DNA of 64,000 nucleotides, from assembly GCF_964275005.1 (NCBI RefSeq), contig NC_092686.1, forward strand, positions 44,638,333-44,702,332. Direction: 5' to 3'. The position numbers and the translations under genes were made by a program. Every line of letters starts with the position of its first letter. Position 1 is the first letter of the stretch. The stretch comes from Diadema setosum. Lineage: Eukaryota > Echinodermata > Echinoidea > Diadematoida > Diadematidae. The notes under the pieces were generated by a model that had not been told where the DNA came from, searched no databases, and saw only the letters and a list, made by a program, of their open reading frames with translations. Shown here one piece after another: positions 28,001 through 40,500 of this stretch.

Positions 28001-31000
28001 AGATTGCTACTGCCAAGAGGTGCAATGTCACGCTCAAGGAAATAATTTGACAACATATAACTGGTTATAAAAGAATGTACATTGATCATAATGTCTGTCA
28101 ACACATCACAAGAAAATGTAACCACAGAAGAAGTTTTTGGTTGCACAAATGTAGCGACATATCCACAACAGGCAAGTATAGCTTGAGTAAACTTGATACA
28201 TTTGGAAAGGAATCATCATTTTGAACTAAGTAAGCCCTCAAATACAGCACTCAACAAGCATATGCAAAAAAGTAATAAAATTAGCAAATAGCTGAACTTA
28301 TGTTGTTTGCATATTTCTTCACAGTAGTTTCAGCATAAGATATAAACGTAAAGCATCCCACAACAAAAAGTTCCGTCTTGCCAGTACTTTCTAAGTAAAT
28401 ATCACGGACATTGTCATTTCCCATACAAGTCACAGAATGTTGGTTCCTTTATGATATTTCAAGGATAATAATTACTTCCTTCTTCCTGAACAAGTGAAGT
28501 TTACTACATGTAGTCAGTGACATTAAATACATTTGGAAATCCCAGTTGTCATGCAAGACACTCACATGATGTGTATATTCCAATGTAAGCATTTGTGTAT
28601 CACAGTGTGTAAACATACATTGTATATGTTTGATTACATTTTCAGGAGTAATGATGTATCTCTTGCTCTTTCTCAAAGTCCCTTACCTCTCATGTAATCA
28701 TTTGAACTACATATGACATCTCAAATTCAGCATGCAAGCAATATTAATACTGTTTATCACATCACCTCACAGCTAGCAAATAATATCATACAATCAACCT
28801 TGCCTAAGTCGAATCCCCAGAGAGACTTGGAGAAAATTTGACCTATAAATGTACAAGGGATCAAAATCAAATGAACATACAAATGTAGAGAGAAGAGGAC
28901 TTGAAAAGGCCTTCAACTTACAATGACTGCAGGTGATTATTCGCTTACACTGTATGTGAGGTCGACCTTAGAAAGGTTGACTGCACAACTTTGGAGGTGT
29001 TGTGACCAATTCATTCTGTCTCCAAAACACCAGTTTTGCATGTGAGAGACCAGAGGTATCACTACAATGACTGGCCAGTGGCATCAGAGAAAAATAGTCA
29101 GAGTCAAAATGTCTAGTCTAGTAAGTCTTTTTTTATTTACACTGAATGCCATGTAACAGTGCACCTACATAAAGCAATAACTAAAAATCTTTTTGCATGA
29201 AATCTATTAATTGCAAAGAATGCAATGATCAAAATCTTTTAATCACTACTGTTCATGAGAGGCAAGGTACAAAATCAAATCAATTCATCTGGACTTACTG
29301 TTTTAATTCCGAGAAAAGTTTCACATTTGATCCTGGATGCTTCATCAGACCATCTGATTATGACGAGCTGCTGGAGCATCCAGGATTGGATGTGGAACTA
29401 TTCTCACAGCTGAATTGATGTAATTTTGTAATCATCTTTATTGAATATCACTTGGATGAATCAGAACTTATCCCATTGATAAACTGTTTACGATCCCCAA
29501 AGTTCACTACTCTCCATACATAACACACCCTAAGGTACGTAGTTAGATGTTACATGTTTGACATTGTCGGGGGGGGGGGGGGGGGGGGGAATCATGCGCA
29601 CACATGTCCTGTACATGTGCAAGAGTGACGAGACAACTATATTTAATTTCCTGCTACAATGTACTTCATGCACTGCTGCTCTAAGTTTTGTCATCATTTT
29701 GCTTCCTGAAACCCACACAACAATTGAATGACTTACCTGAGAATTCACAATTTGCTCCATAGTAGCTTGAGGAACAAACACACGTCTGGTTTTGACACAC
29801 CTGGTGGTTGACACAGGTTATGTTCATGCCACAAATGTTGGGTTCCCCTGCAGATAGACCAAAATTTCACCAAAACATTGTCAGTACAGCGGGTACATTT
29901 TGTACCTTAAAAACCTTCAAATGCACTTCCTCCCTTTTCTAAAATTTCCTCTCTTATTTCTTCTTTAACTGAACTACATTGTATGTTGCAGGCAAATGCA
30001 AACAGCACAGAATATTTTATTGAGCACAGAGGTTGGGCAAACAACAAAGGACTGCTAGAATTCAATAACTATGTCAATAGGTTGCATACCACCAGGGAAG
30101 AATATTGCCTACAGCTAAATAAATATCAAACAAAACTGATTTTTGTTCACATGAATGTGGAATATTCATTATGAAAACATGGCGCCTCAGTGCTTCCAGT
30201 ACTTCCTGCGATGGCTGTAATGCATCATGTACAATGTACATTGTACAAACGAACAATTCTGAACTTGTGCTATAAGAGACTTTATTTATTAATTTATTTT
30301 TTTTTTTTATTAATTTTTTTTTAATTAATTTTTTTTTTTTTTTTGGGGGGGGGGGGGGAGGGTGGAGGGTCAATCCATTGTTGTTTTCTGTTGTTGTCCG
30401 ACAAGTAAGAGTGTATTCAGGGATGCCAAGCTTGTAAACAGCATTGCAATATTTTACGGCTTAAAATTCATGTTAGTGGTGGGGAAACAGCAGTACCTTC
30501 CATAAAACCAACAATACTTCTGCCCCCCCCCCAAAAAAAAAACAAACAAACAAACAAACAAACAAACAAACAAAAAAACCACCACCCAAAACAACATTTC
30601 AGCAACAGCACAAAAAAAAAAAAAAAATTGTACTGCCGAAAAAGGAACAGTTGACATTTCTGCAAACTGTATCCATATCACTGATGTTGCACATCCTTGC
30701 ATGCATGGGCAAAATATTGCCATTACACTGAATAATGTTAGAAGGGGAAATGAATCACGAAAAGCATGATTCACAAAAAGCAAAGTAGCTTCCATCAACT
30801 TTTGGCTTCCTAAATGGCAGTAGGGTTTATTTACATCTATATGAAAATACATCATATCAATCTGAAGAGCACATTATTTGAGAAATAAAAAAAAAGAAGA
30901 AATAGATAATACAAACTTAATGTGTTTTTTTTTTCTCACAATAACATGTACATTGAAATAACATTTGGTAATTTAGAAAATTCGAGCGTGATGCTCATGA

Positions 31001-31116
31001 GTCCAAAGGAAGTGACGTTCAAGACTACTTTGGGTCTTACCATCTGTTGAAGTAGTCATTGGAATAGCAAGTGAAAGCAGAAACACTGCCATGAACACAT
31101 GAAATGTCGCATCCAT
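25081..31116 (-). CDS. Single-EGF type I membrane protein with two PPxY motifs (predicted, 4 exons)
   Basis: Assembled from minus-strand splice sites: exon 1 31116-31041, exon 2 29847-29737, exon 3 27907-27824, exon 4 25517-25081 (stop). Every junction is phase 1 and the joined frame gives 235 residues. Exon 1 encodes a signal peptide (hydrophobic FMAVFLLSLAIP, about residues 8-19). Exon 2 is one six-cysteine EGF-like module (C-x5-C-x5-C-x4-C-x-C-x8-C) with a likely N-glycosylation site NIT. Exon 3 is a transmembrane helix (NALVIVLICILPP...SWLIVCCYGV). Exon 4 is an acidic cytoplasmic tail with PPSYAAV and PPSYEDW, ligands for WW domains such as those of NEDD4-family ubiquitin ligases. The ATG at 31116 has a good context (A at -3, G at +4); an in-frame ATG at 31140 is the alternative. 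The architecture recalls PRRG/WBP1-type membrane adaptors, but I recognise no named ortholog. Confidence 0.72.
25606..26000. repeat. Cluster of GTAACGTTAC palindromes
   Basis: GGTTAGTAACGTTAC or a one-base variant occurs near 25608, 25785, 25969 and 25984, each containing the perfect 10-bp palindrome GTAACGTTAC. The cluster lies in intron 3 of the minus-strand EGF/PPxY gene. Confidence 0.75.
26311..26863. mobile_element. TTAA-flanked foldback MITE (family D)
   Basis: 553 bp between TTAA at 26307-26310 and 26864-26867. Ends are AGGTAGGGAATCCC and the complement of the right end, AGGTAGGGGATACC. No coding potential. It lies in intron 3 of the EGF/PPxY gene. Confidence 0.75.
27295..27744. mobile_element. 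Foldback repeat (family E), copy 1
   Basis: Terminal repeats AGCCAGTTCGGGGTT and AACCCCGAACTGGCTT. The interior, from CATCTGTGATGTAATGATTA to GTCTACGCAAGTTCATTC, is repeated at 58109-58570 with substitutions and small indels, showing a dispersed family. Confidence 0.8.
27757..27773. repeat. Poly-G tract
   Basis: A run of about 17 G (with an adjoining AGG) just outside exon 3 of the EGF/PPxY gene, in intron 3. Confidence 0.8.
29569..29589. repeat. Poly-G tract, 21 bases
   Basis: Uninterrupted G run in intron 2 of the EGF/PPxY gene, about 150 bp from the EGF exon; a poly-C tract on the transcribed-sense (minus) strand. Confidence 0.9.
30298..30358. repeat. Poly-T/TTAA-rich tract followed by poly-G
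   Basis: A long T-rich run with TTAATTAA words passes directly into a run of about 15 G. T-run-to-G-run transitions recur near 42120-42149. Confidence 0.8.
30537..30585. repeat. (CAAA)n microsatellite
   Basis: Perfect AAAC/CAAA tetranucleotide repeats flanked by poly-C and poly-A. They account for the Phe/Val/Cys-rich reverse-strand open frames here. Confidence 0.85.
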
Positions 31117-31679
31117 TCTCAAGTTTCTTCCCGATGGCATGCCCGGTTGCAGAACTGTGATTTGATGATGCCTCAGCAAGAAAGAAGCAAGCAGTCACGA
31201 TTATCTGGGGTCCAGCACGTAAACATCTGCACTTGGACTGAAAGTGTCTCCTCGTCTGGAGAGGGGTTTCTGTTGGATAAATGGTGACGTCAGCAAATTG
31301 GTATTACAAATTGTAGATGTCGTCACAAGATTAGTGCATAACATATGTACATGTTTGCATTGGACTAATACATGGTTTCCTCCCACATTTTCCTAAATTA
31401 CATGTAGGTGATGTTTGCACTTGCTAAAAATATTTACTTCATGTACAAATGCACTTAGCTTCTGACGGTGCTACTGTGTGATGTACAACTCTAGTCGCCA
31501 CATTGAATAGCTACAAATGTGCTGTAGCCACTGGGCAAGCTGCATTGTTTGCCTGTCTCTATGTTTTTGGGAGGGATTCTTGTGATGAATCTCCTACACT
31601 CTTACAGTGTACAACTGGGATCCAAATCATGAATGCGGTATGCAAATTACAAGCAACAAGGCTGAACTAGTGAGTGTTT

Positions 31680-31967
31680 GGCATTGCGTGTTGAGGCCAT
31701 TAATTGCTGTTGGTGTTTGCGTGTTGAAGCAACAGTTTTAATTGCTGCCAGAGTTAGTGTGTAAAAGCCACAGTTTTAATTACTGTGGGTGCTTGCGTGT
31801 TGAAGCCACAGTTTTAATTGCTGCTGATGTTTGCGTGTTGAAACCATAGTTTTAATTGCTGCTGATGTTTGCGTGTTGAAGCCACAGTTTTAATTGCTGC
31901 TGATGTTTGCGTGTTGAAACCACAGTTTTAATTGCTGCCGGTGTTTGCGTGTTGAAGCCACAATTTT
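31680..31967. repeat. 38-bp tandem repeat array, left part
   Basis: About seven units of 38 bp containing GATGTTTGCGTGTTGAAGCC and ACAGTTTTAATTGCTGC, best conserved at 31795-31965. The array resumes at about 32587-32640 after an inserted element. It lies roughly 0.6 kb upstream of the EGF/PPxY gene start. Confidence 0.88.
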
Positions 31968-31968
31968 C

Positions 31969-32586
31969 AAGGACAAGTTCACCTTCATAGACATACTGGA
32001 TAGAGTGAATGCAGCAATCTCAGTAGCACACATCAGTGAGAGTTTTAGGAAAATCAGAAAATCTGTTCAAAAATTACATGTATGAACCTTTGAAGTTTTG
32101 CTCAGTCAATGCTGGATGAGAAGACTAAGATTGTAATGTCACATGTGAAGAACGATAATATACCGGTACAGAAAATATAAAGAAAATTCAACATATTTTC
32201 ACATTTATTGCATAATAAAAGAAGACTCGACTTGCCTCTTTCAGAAGGCAGGGGGAATAGCAATACCCTTAAAATAACACACTGTACATCAGTAACACAT
32301 CGAGGAAATGTCCTCTTTTTCAAAAAAAAAAAAAATATATATATATATTTTTTAATTCTCTATCGTTCTACGCATGTTACATCATGCACTGTACTGTACA
32401 TGTAAATGTAGTCATCTTCTCACCAGCAGTGACTGCTCTGTACAATATAATGCACTTTAAAATTTCATATCTTTTGAATGGAATGTCCGATCTTCCTCCG
32501 ATTTCACTGATTGTAAGTACTAAAATTGCTGAATTCACTCAATCCACAGTACATTTGTATACATATGTAGAAGGTGAACTTGTCCA
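31969..32586. mobile_element. GGACAAGTTCACC foldback element (family F) inside the 38-bp array
   Basis: Ends GGACAAGTTCACCTTC and GAAGGTGAACTTGTCC. TTAA is intact on the right side (32587-32590) and degenerate on the left. The same family is at 63786 to the window end and, as a fragment, at 3826-4060. No coding region. Confidence 0.82.
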
Positions 32587-33445
32587 TTAATTGCAGCTGG
32601 TGTTGGCATGTTGAAGCCAGTAAGTTTAAATTGCCTGCCAGGACCCCAGGAAGTCATTAACTTTTTCTGTCACACTTGACTTTTGTCATCAATATTCAGA
32701 TAACAGGATTTTACTCCAAGGCAGAGGCTTTGTACACAGTAACACATACTGGTCCCCATGAAAGACCAGCACCACTGTAATCAGATGCACCTGATAATTA
32801 TGAATACGGGTTATCTAGTGGTCCCTTGTCTTTTCTCTTTGACTAACAATATGACATGTTTAGTTTGATACATATGATTGATGTGAACACATCTTTGCAA
32901 TTCACTAGATGTTTTGTGCTTTATCAATGGATACTAGACAGTTGGTTAAAATGATCAGCTTGCACCAGACCACAATAAAAAAAAATATAAAAAAATGTCC
33001 CAAACAATTTCTTTAGTTGCCGAGACTTCTGCATGCACGATTAAGAGTAAACAATCTCACCCCATGAAGTGAATCTGTGGGTTATTCCGCCAAAGTGAAA
33101 TTAAATCAAGGTGAAAGTGAGGAATACTTTCAAAGATATGTTACTGGTACTCAAAAAGCGGCTGATGGGTAGTAGGTCCAACCATACTATATGACACAAG
33201 ACAAAAAGGCAACCATGTCATGATCACACCTACATGTAACTGCGACCAGCCCGAACGCAAAGCATTTAATACAGTACATATCTGTGAACAAGGAGCATCC
33301 GTGGGTTACTGTAGCTCACACCTTATTTTCATACAGCAGATTACGTAGCAGTGATACTGAGAGGTCTCGTACTGGACATCCAGTAGTACGTAACTACACA
33401 GCCATGTCACTGTACACCAGTGTCACAACAGGCACGACATCAGCT

Positions 33446-33623
33446 GGGGGGCGTTTCATCAACGAGTTCGTCGGAGGTTTTCACCGACGAATTTGCTATC
33501 AGCCAATCAGACGCAATGATTTACACTGACAACTGTTAAAAGCTAATGAAATCCTTGGTCTGATTGGCTGATAGCAAATTTGTCGGTGAAATCTCCGACA
33601 AACTTGTTGATGAAACGCCCCCC
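33446..33623. mobile_element. 178-bp foldback MITE with GGGGGGCGTTTCATCAACGA ends
   Basis: Nearly palindromic: the left arm GGGGGGCGTTTCATCAACGA pairs with the right end TTGTTGATGAAACGCCCCCC. Inner arms share TTTGCTATCAGCCAATCAGA in inverted orientation. No clear target duplication is seen. Confidence 0.88.
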
Positions 33624-35510
33624 AACTGGCCAGGCTAAGTACTACTGTAGTACTGTGTAGGCCTACACTTACACAAATCGGCAATACAGAATTGAAACTA
33701 ACTGCCACAGTCCGAACGCGAAGCACTCCGACAGTACAACTGTGTACAACAGAGCACCCCGTGCGCTACGTTGAAACTTTGCTTTGATTGGTCTGTATCT
33801 TGTTGTCGGGGATAGAACCGCGGAGACTGCATCTGGCTTCACAGAATCCCCTTGGTTGGAGGAGAGCCGTATTAAGTCAAAATAACAAGAACTCCTTGAT
33901 AGGATAGATAAGGAAGACAGATTTTTCTTTCTAGCAGGATTCAATAGGCCACCTTAGTATAACCCAGTAGTGTGTAACTGTTTGTTTAAAGTGATGTTGC
34001 ATCAATATGACTTTTTATGAGTGTGGAAAACAGTAGACGCTATCTCGTTTGATCTACAGTTTAGGCCTAGGCCTACTGTTAGTGTTAGTGTTACATATAC
34101 TCTGTAGCTTTCTTTCCCCTTTTTTTTTAGCATTTGGTGCACTGTGTCGTCTTTCCACCACCCTGTTTTTTCAAGCTAGTAGATCTACAGTAGTACTAGA
34201 ATACCTATCATCATTCTATACACACCAGTGAGGCGGGTCGTCTCATCTCCGGACAGACAGATTTTTCTAACAGTAACAGACACGTTTATAGATCTACTAG
34301 ACCTCTACCTCATGACCTAACGTTAGTCTTGGTTGAAACAGGCCAACACATAACACTCTTAACAGAAGACATGTTCTTTTTCAAGTAACTACACACAGCC
34401 AAGCCGCTAGCTGTAAATTTATGAATAGCTTGGCATGGCGTCTGGTCAGGCTATTTTTTAAAGTAAATTTATAGGGCCTAGACATAGCAGTCTTGAAACC
34501 TCTACTAACTTTCTAGAACACTACTAGGTCTTAATTATTTTAATTCAGATAACCTTGGTCTACATTGACAGTCATTGTACGTAGAATTCTAGTTGTACAC
34601 ACAGGTATCATATTGTCCAATTGGAGCTTGGAGACTAAAAACCCAGTCAATGGAAGACTCTAACAGTTAGACCTAGACATTTTCTGTAACACGTTGGTTA
34701 CTAATTACTGTTATGTTAGCTTGTGATTGATACCCATCTGCCACTATTAAATTTTGATTTTTCTGTAAAAACAAACAAACAAACAAACAAACAAACAACA
34801 ACAACAAAAACAAGATAAATTTACAGAATTTGACAGCCATGTCATCAACCATACCTTTTCGACAAGGCAACGTTAGTATGATGAGAGCTCAAGAGTCAAA
34901 TTCCCTGTTCGTTCAAGTGTGTCAGCACGGTCAACGATAATGCAGCTTCTAAATTTACTTCTGGAACTGGCGATCCGGGCGTGGATGGGGCCGGTACCGG
35001 TAACAGGAAACGGTACTCCGGGAGATCACCACCAGCTCAGGCAGGCGAACAGCCCGAACGCTTCCGGGCCCACTAACTGTGTACAAATAGCGCTCCGGGC
35101 TTTGCAGGCAGGTTAGCTCTCGAACAGTCGAAGGACTCAAGGAGGGTTACAGAAGATTATGTAAAGTGTAAATTAATGACATTGCGTCACCTAAAGACTA
35201 ATGTAGGATTACATGCGATGTGTATGTGCGATCTTGGAACGTCCTATCGCACCTTATATCAATGGAGGTACTCAACATTAGTCTCTGTTTACCGCGACTC
35301 ACAGCACAACAACTTCGCTGCTGTATTTCGAATCATAGCCATTCGAAGCACACACGCACGTTACGTAGGTATGTGTGAGACGACGCGACGTACGTGGCCT
35401 TGACATGTCGCTTGACTGCACCCACACCACCAGTATCCTGCACGTGCAGGCGCCCGCAACGCGCCAACACACCACCAAGGAACTCGGAAACGTTTGTTTG
35501 TTTTTCTTTA
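33624..35510. other. Intergenic with a CpG-rich patch
   Basis: Positions 34960-35110 and 35300-35490 are richer in CpG than the surroundings, and a GT donor-like site follows 35112. A candidate exon could exist, but no frame is open on both sides and no domain is visible, so no gene is called. It also contains a (CAAA)n repeat at 34766-34800. Confidence 0.3.
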
Positions 35511-35545
35511 TCCAATCCAATTCAATTCAATTCAATTCATTTCAT
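35511..35545. repeat. (ATTCA)n microsatellite
   Basis: Tandem ATTCA pentamers with edge variants. Confidence 0.85.
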
Positions 35546-35784
35546 ATAATCACATTCAAACAAGTTACTGAGATATGTGTGCGTCAAAGGGGGAAATCAC
35601 GCAAAATCATGGGGCTTGGAAATGGAGATTTCCTGTACATCTATAATTATGTTGAGTAGATTAATGAATTTAAGTGTACGGTAGAAAAAAAAAAAAAACT
35701 GCTGAATTGATAGATCCTGAAAACAGCTTATCCAATACTGGCGAGCCAATGGAGTAAAATGGAGTCAAAAGGGGCCTGATGAGC

Positions 35785-35811
35785 TTTCGATCCTAGCAGA
35801 ATCTTCGTCAG
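35785..35811 (-). ncRNA. Hammerhead-ribozyme-like core (minus strand)
   Basis: On the minus strand the sequence reads CTGACGA, then a five-pair hairpin (GATTC...GGATC with a five-base loop), then GAAA. This is the conserved CUGANGA-stem II-GAAA arrangement of hammerhead ribozymes. Such cores are known from Penelope-like elements and related retroelements. Stems I and III could not be confirmed by eye, so activity is uncertain. No reverse transcriptase is seen nearby. Confidence 0.45.
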
Positions 35812-36016
35812 AGGCAAAATGACAAACAGGCAGGGAAAGCAATCACACTAACTTAAGGACTTCACACAACAAGAGCAGTCAGGGACATGCTAGGGACACG
35901 GAACAAGGAAAACAAAAGGCGAGGGTCATGGGCGAGGTCATGGGCAAGGAGCGCAACAAGTACAGGGAGGGGCATTAGAACGGGAGGGTGGACAGACAAA
36001 AGGCAGATCAGGGCAG

Positions 36017-36180
36017 GGAGGTGAGAGGAAGTTTGTCTCACCTCCCTGATCACGGTCAGTAATGATCCTGAGGACCATGGGGGCAGCCATATTGAAGGAA
36101 AAGAATGAATATAGGGAGGCAACATCAAACAAGATAAGGAGCAACAGAGGGATAAAGCAGGGAGGTGGCCACCTCCCTGG
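36017..36180. repeat. GGGAGGTG hairpins
   Basis: GGGAGGTGAGA pairs with TCTCACCTCCC (36017-36054), and CAGGGAGGTGGCCACCTCCCTG at about 36160-36181 is a perfect palindrome. The block is followed by a 17-base G run near 36219-36235. It may belong to the retroelement remnant suggested by the adjacent hammerhead-like core. Confidence 0.7.
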
Positions 36181-37270
36181 ATAAAGAAAGGTAAAATAAT
36201 GAAATAGCAACAGCATGAAGGGGGGGGGGGGGGGGAGGCTGAGCCCTGAAAAGTCCTAAAAAGGTGTACCAAGAGGAGGCAAAATGAAAGTCAACCAACA
36301 AATGCAAGTAATCAAACATAACAAAGTATAGTTTATATACACAATAATGATAATAATAGCAATAATGATAGGCCTAATGATATTGATAAAAGAGATTAAA
36401 AATTATTTGATAATAATTAAGAATAAATTTATTGGTAGCAAATTTGGTAATCTTAGGGCCTACTACAGTATATGATCGAATGAGATATCAGAATGAATAT
36501 TTTTTGGTGTTGGGTTACAAAATAGCTTCATTTCTTATTTCTGTCCTAAGACAGCTTAGCAAAGGTATTATGTTAATGTCAATGTTACAAAATAGTTTTA
36601 TTTTTATTTTGTCCTAAAACAGCAATTATCAAAATGTATTATAATTATTGTTTGTCAATGTATTATAGGCCTACGCATATATTTTTGTGCCCTTGTTAAT
36701 TGTGATATGGTGCATTGTATTTTTCTTTGTCCTTTACATGCCCGTGGGCAGGTGGTAACCTATACAGAATGTTTATTAGGCACTGTGCTTTTATCTGTGG
36801 AGAAAATAATAACATAATATCATATATATAAATCACAGTTTTCAATGAAACATAGGGCCTAAATATGTCAAATTGCACCTGAAAGAACTAAATCGTTTTA
36901 TCATAACTATTGTAGTTTGGGCCATGAAGAAAAAAAAATACAGTTACAGATGTACATTTCGTATAAGCACCTGTACAATGTAGGCCTATTACCTTGTGGC
37001 ACGGAATCACTGCGTGGCATGATTAGGCCTATATGCAGTCCTTTGACTTGCTTTCAAGAACGTTTAAGCGGATTTTTTTTTTTTTTTTGATGGTCTATAA
37101 TAGTACACAGAAGCAGTGGCACTATCACTCGACGCCGGATACAATACAATACAAACAGACAAACAGACATACAAGCAAACATATACAGACAACATAACAA
37201 ACAAAAGACGCGATCCGACAACAGCGGCAACAATACCGGAAACCATGCAATTAAGCATAATACAATCATG

Positions 37271-37390
37271 GGGCCTGTCTTATAAAGACTTGTGATAGAA
37301 ATCAATCACAAGTTTCTTGTGAGCTGCAATGCAAGTTGCGATTGATTTGGGGACTTGTGATTGATTTGAAGGCTTTATAAGACGGGGCCC
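37271..37390. mobile_element. 120-bp foldback MITE with GGGCC...CTTATAAAG ends
   Basis: Left GGGCCTGTCTTATAAAG pairs with right CTTTATAAGACGGGGCCC. The interior has inverted ACTTGTGATTGATTT-like words. Confidence 0.8.
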
Positions 37391-37568
37391 AGAAATCCGG
37401 AAATACAAAAAAAAAAAAAGAGTAAAATTCATCAAGCTGTCCAGAAAGCTTACAACTGCATGTTTCTTCTCTGAAGCCTTTATTCAATGCACGCAGGATC
37501 TTTTGTCTTCCACTATCTCTAGATCAAATACGTGATTACAAATAAAAGCGGAAGAAAACTTATTATTA

Positions 37569-40500
37569 GGGTTACGCCATTTCCTGACCCACTTTATCTG
37601 ACACACTCTTTCTGACACACTTTTTTTGCCATTCACTTTGTACACGGGGCAGTTTTCATGAGACGGCCTCTGTTATTGGCTACTGTGCTAATAAATATTC
37701 AAGACTATGGTATGGCTTGTCGAACGTCGCGCTCAAGGCCGGCCAATAAGAGGCGGCCAGGAGCTGGTGAGCTGGAGGCGCGCGACAATTTCTAACCTCA
37801 TCCACGTACGGGCCTCTGTGTAATCTGTAATTTCGTGCCTGCCTAGTAAGTCGGCAGTGAACTTGGGCGTGATCTTCCCTACGGCGCGATCTACACGCGA
37901 AGGGTATTCCTCACAGAACTTGTGAATTTTATGAAAAGAAATAATAAACTGTGACGGAATTATGAAAAAAAAAAATGTTTCTGTGTATTTTATTCACAAA
38001 TCCTCTTCATTTCAACCCATCTGTAATCACATCGTACCCACTTATAAATCGACGTGTCCATAACATCCTGGAGCCGCCTCCCAACCCCCGAGATAGCTCT
38101 CATGTAAGCAAATTCTTGCCATAGCTAATCTATTTTAGAATAAAATCGTAATCTATCTATGCTTAGATAACCTAATTCAAATTGGCAGAGACATAAATAT
38201 TTGTTTTACAATCGTGATACGTTCAACTATTCATCTGTGCTGAAATCCGCATGTCTGCTCCACACATGTTGTCGCTATCGCTCAAACTTCGATCGCGGTG
38301 CCGGTGGCTTGTGTGTGTTTACAACATGTGTGCATATGGAGGAAGCATGGGGCTGAAAAAACAGCACCACGTGGTGAGGTAAAAAACAAATCGGACGTAA
38401 GAAGTCGTACATTCATGAGCTAAACAGACAAATAGCGAAATCAAAGTCCACTGAAAAGGTTTTGACACTGTAATGTATGTTCCAAATTCAAATCCAAATT
38501 CTGGCTTAGTTTCGAGAGAATTTTCTACACTTGTGAAGGTTTTCTTTGCAAGAGATCAGGAGTGAAATCGGGGTAAGTAGCTAAACGTGTACTCTATGTG
38601 ACTGTTGCATGCATGCGTGCACGTGGCTGGGAGAGCGCGGCAAGAACGCTAGGAATGTACCACCAGCAGGTACGATGGGCTGCAAATTCTTGGGGCAAAA
38701 TTAGACTTCATTGTTCAACCCGTCTAGTATTTATATATTCATAATAATTCTAATTCTTCATGAAATCACGATAGAAATATTTCATATATTCATAATACAT
38801 TTTAGAAGCGTAATATGAAATATTTTGACTTTTCTTTTGCAATCCAAAGAAAAAAATATTTTGAATAAAAAATAAAAAATAAATAATAGTTCTTGACTCA
38901 AGTCTAAACTTCGTGCGTCTTCTTGCAGTTACCCGCAGTTGCCCATGGATACGACGCATAAATAATCAGCTGTTTGCTAAGTCATTCCTACCCTACTGCC
39001 TCTGTTCAAATTGAGAGCGATTGTGATTTTATCGGTGGCATTTATAGTTTCATGACCTAATCCAATAAAACTAGACAAATTTAAACATCAAATGTTGTGA
39101 CAGTTTTTGTCAGAATTCCCTATCAATATCACTTGTTGCCACGATAGTTTTCAGATTTCACTAGCTTCATTATCGAAGCTGTTCTGAGGCTGTTGGACAT
39201 TTGAAAGAACTGCTTTGTAAGAAATCACCTTTTATTTATTATCTATTTTCACACACAAGAATTTTGATGACTTACATAATCTTTTAAAACTATTCTAATG
39301 TCATAATATTTCATGATGGTATGTGTTCTGTCTTTACATGGCAAGATGGGATTTTTTTTCTTCCATCCAGGGTCAAAGAAGGAAGTGACAGGAAGGAAAC
39401 TAATACGATATGGAGGAAATGAAAAGGATAGAATGACACACCTGCTCAGCGGGCTCTTTTTTATTGATTTTTACAATGGTGAATGCAGTACATCAGAATT
39501 TAAGTACAGTTCTAAATAATTTATTATTTGAAAAATGAGCAAAGAAAATGGGATATCATCGAGTTCTAAATGAAAACTAAATTAGCATCGCCATTTAGAT
39601 CTAATGATATTTAAAAGAATAGCCCTGATGCAACCGTGTCTGGGCATTAGCATTGATACTCCATTCTTATTTCTTATTACTGCCGCAGCCAGCATATTTC
39701 AAAATAACAATATTTTTACAAATGACTTAAGTAATCTATATCTAATACACTAGCTGTAAAAAAAAAACCAAACAACCTTGAATAATATATTGTTTACTCA
39801 TTATTTATCTAGCGATCCACGTCCCACAAGCTTTGCTTTTTAGTGGATCGCTATTTTCCATGATTGAAGTTATTTTCCGAACGCTCACAAAGTATACATA
39901 CATTGTTCCTCATAATTATTGTACATTATGTTGTTATGTACAATTTATTTCATATACTACATGAATCTTTTGTAAACATTTTGACTTTCATTTCATGATA
40001 TGTATACTTTGTATTATGTTTATAATCTTCATTGATTGGAAATAAATTATGATTGATTGATTGATTGATGAACCTTATTGTCAAGCTTTTGGTTGAGTTT
40101 CTTTAGAGAAACGAATTTTTGGAGCACTAACCCAAGTGAACAACCAAAAGGTTTAAAAAAATGATGAAATGCAGGTCTCTAGACCACTCCTGTGCATGAG
40201 CGAGCAACAGCCCCCATGGACAGTGTCACTCTCGTCCTTGGCCTAAGCTAGGCTACTCGTGTCGTTCTCGCCATCATCAACGTCATGGTCACACGAAATA
40301 AATTGCATCATCAAAAGGGTTCGTTTATCATCACCAGAATCATTATGATCATCATCACTATCATCTCAACCACAGCAAAACCCTGAATATCATTCCCATG
40401 CACCATAGTCACTCCCAGCTCACAAAAACACATCAGCAAACGTACAGACATCGCAGACTTTGTAGCTAACTACTACGTTAGACTTTAGATCAATGTTAGT

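Noticed and set aside
31680-31967. CRISPR-like regular repeats
   Set aside because: The 38-bp units are directly tandem with no unique spacers, and the genome is eukaryotic.
34861-35112. CpG-rich stretch with an open frame ending at a GT-like donor
   Set aside because: No consistent start, partner exon or domain could be found. A competing frame in the same stretch looks equally protein-like but is stopped at both ends.
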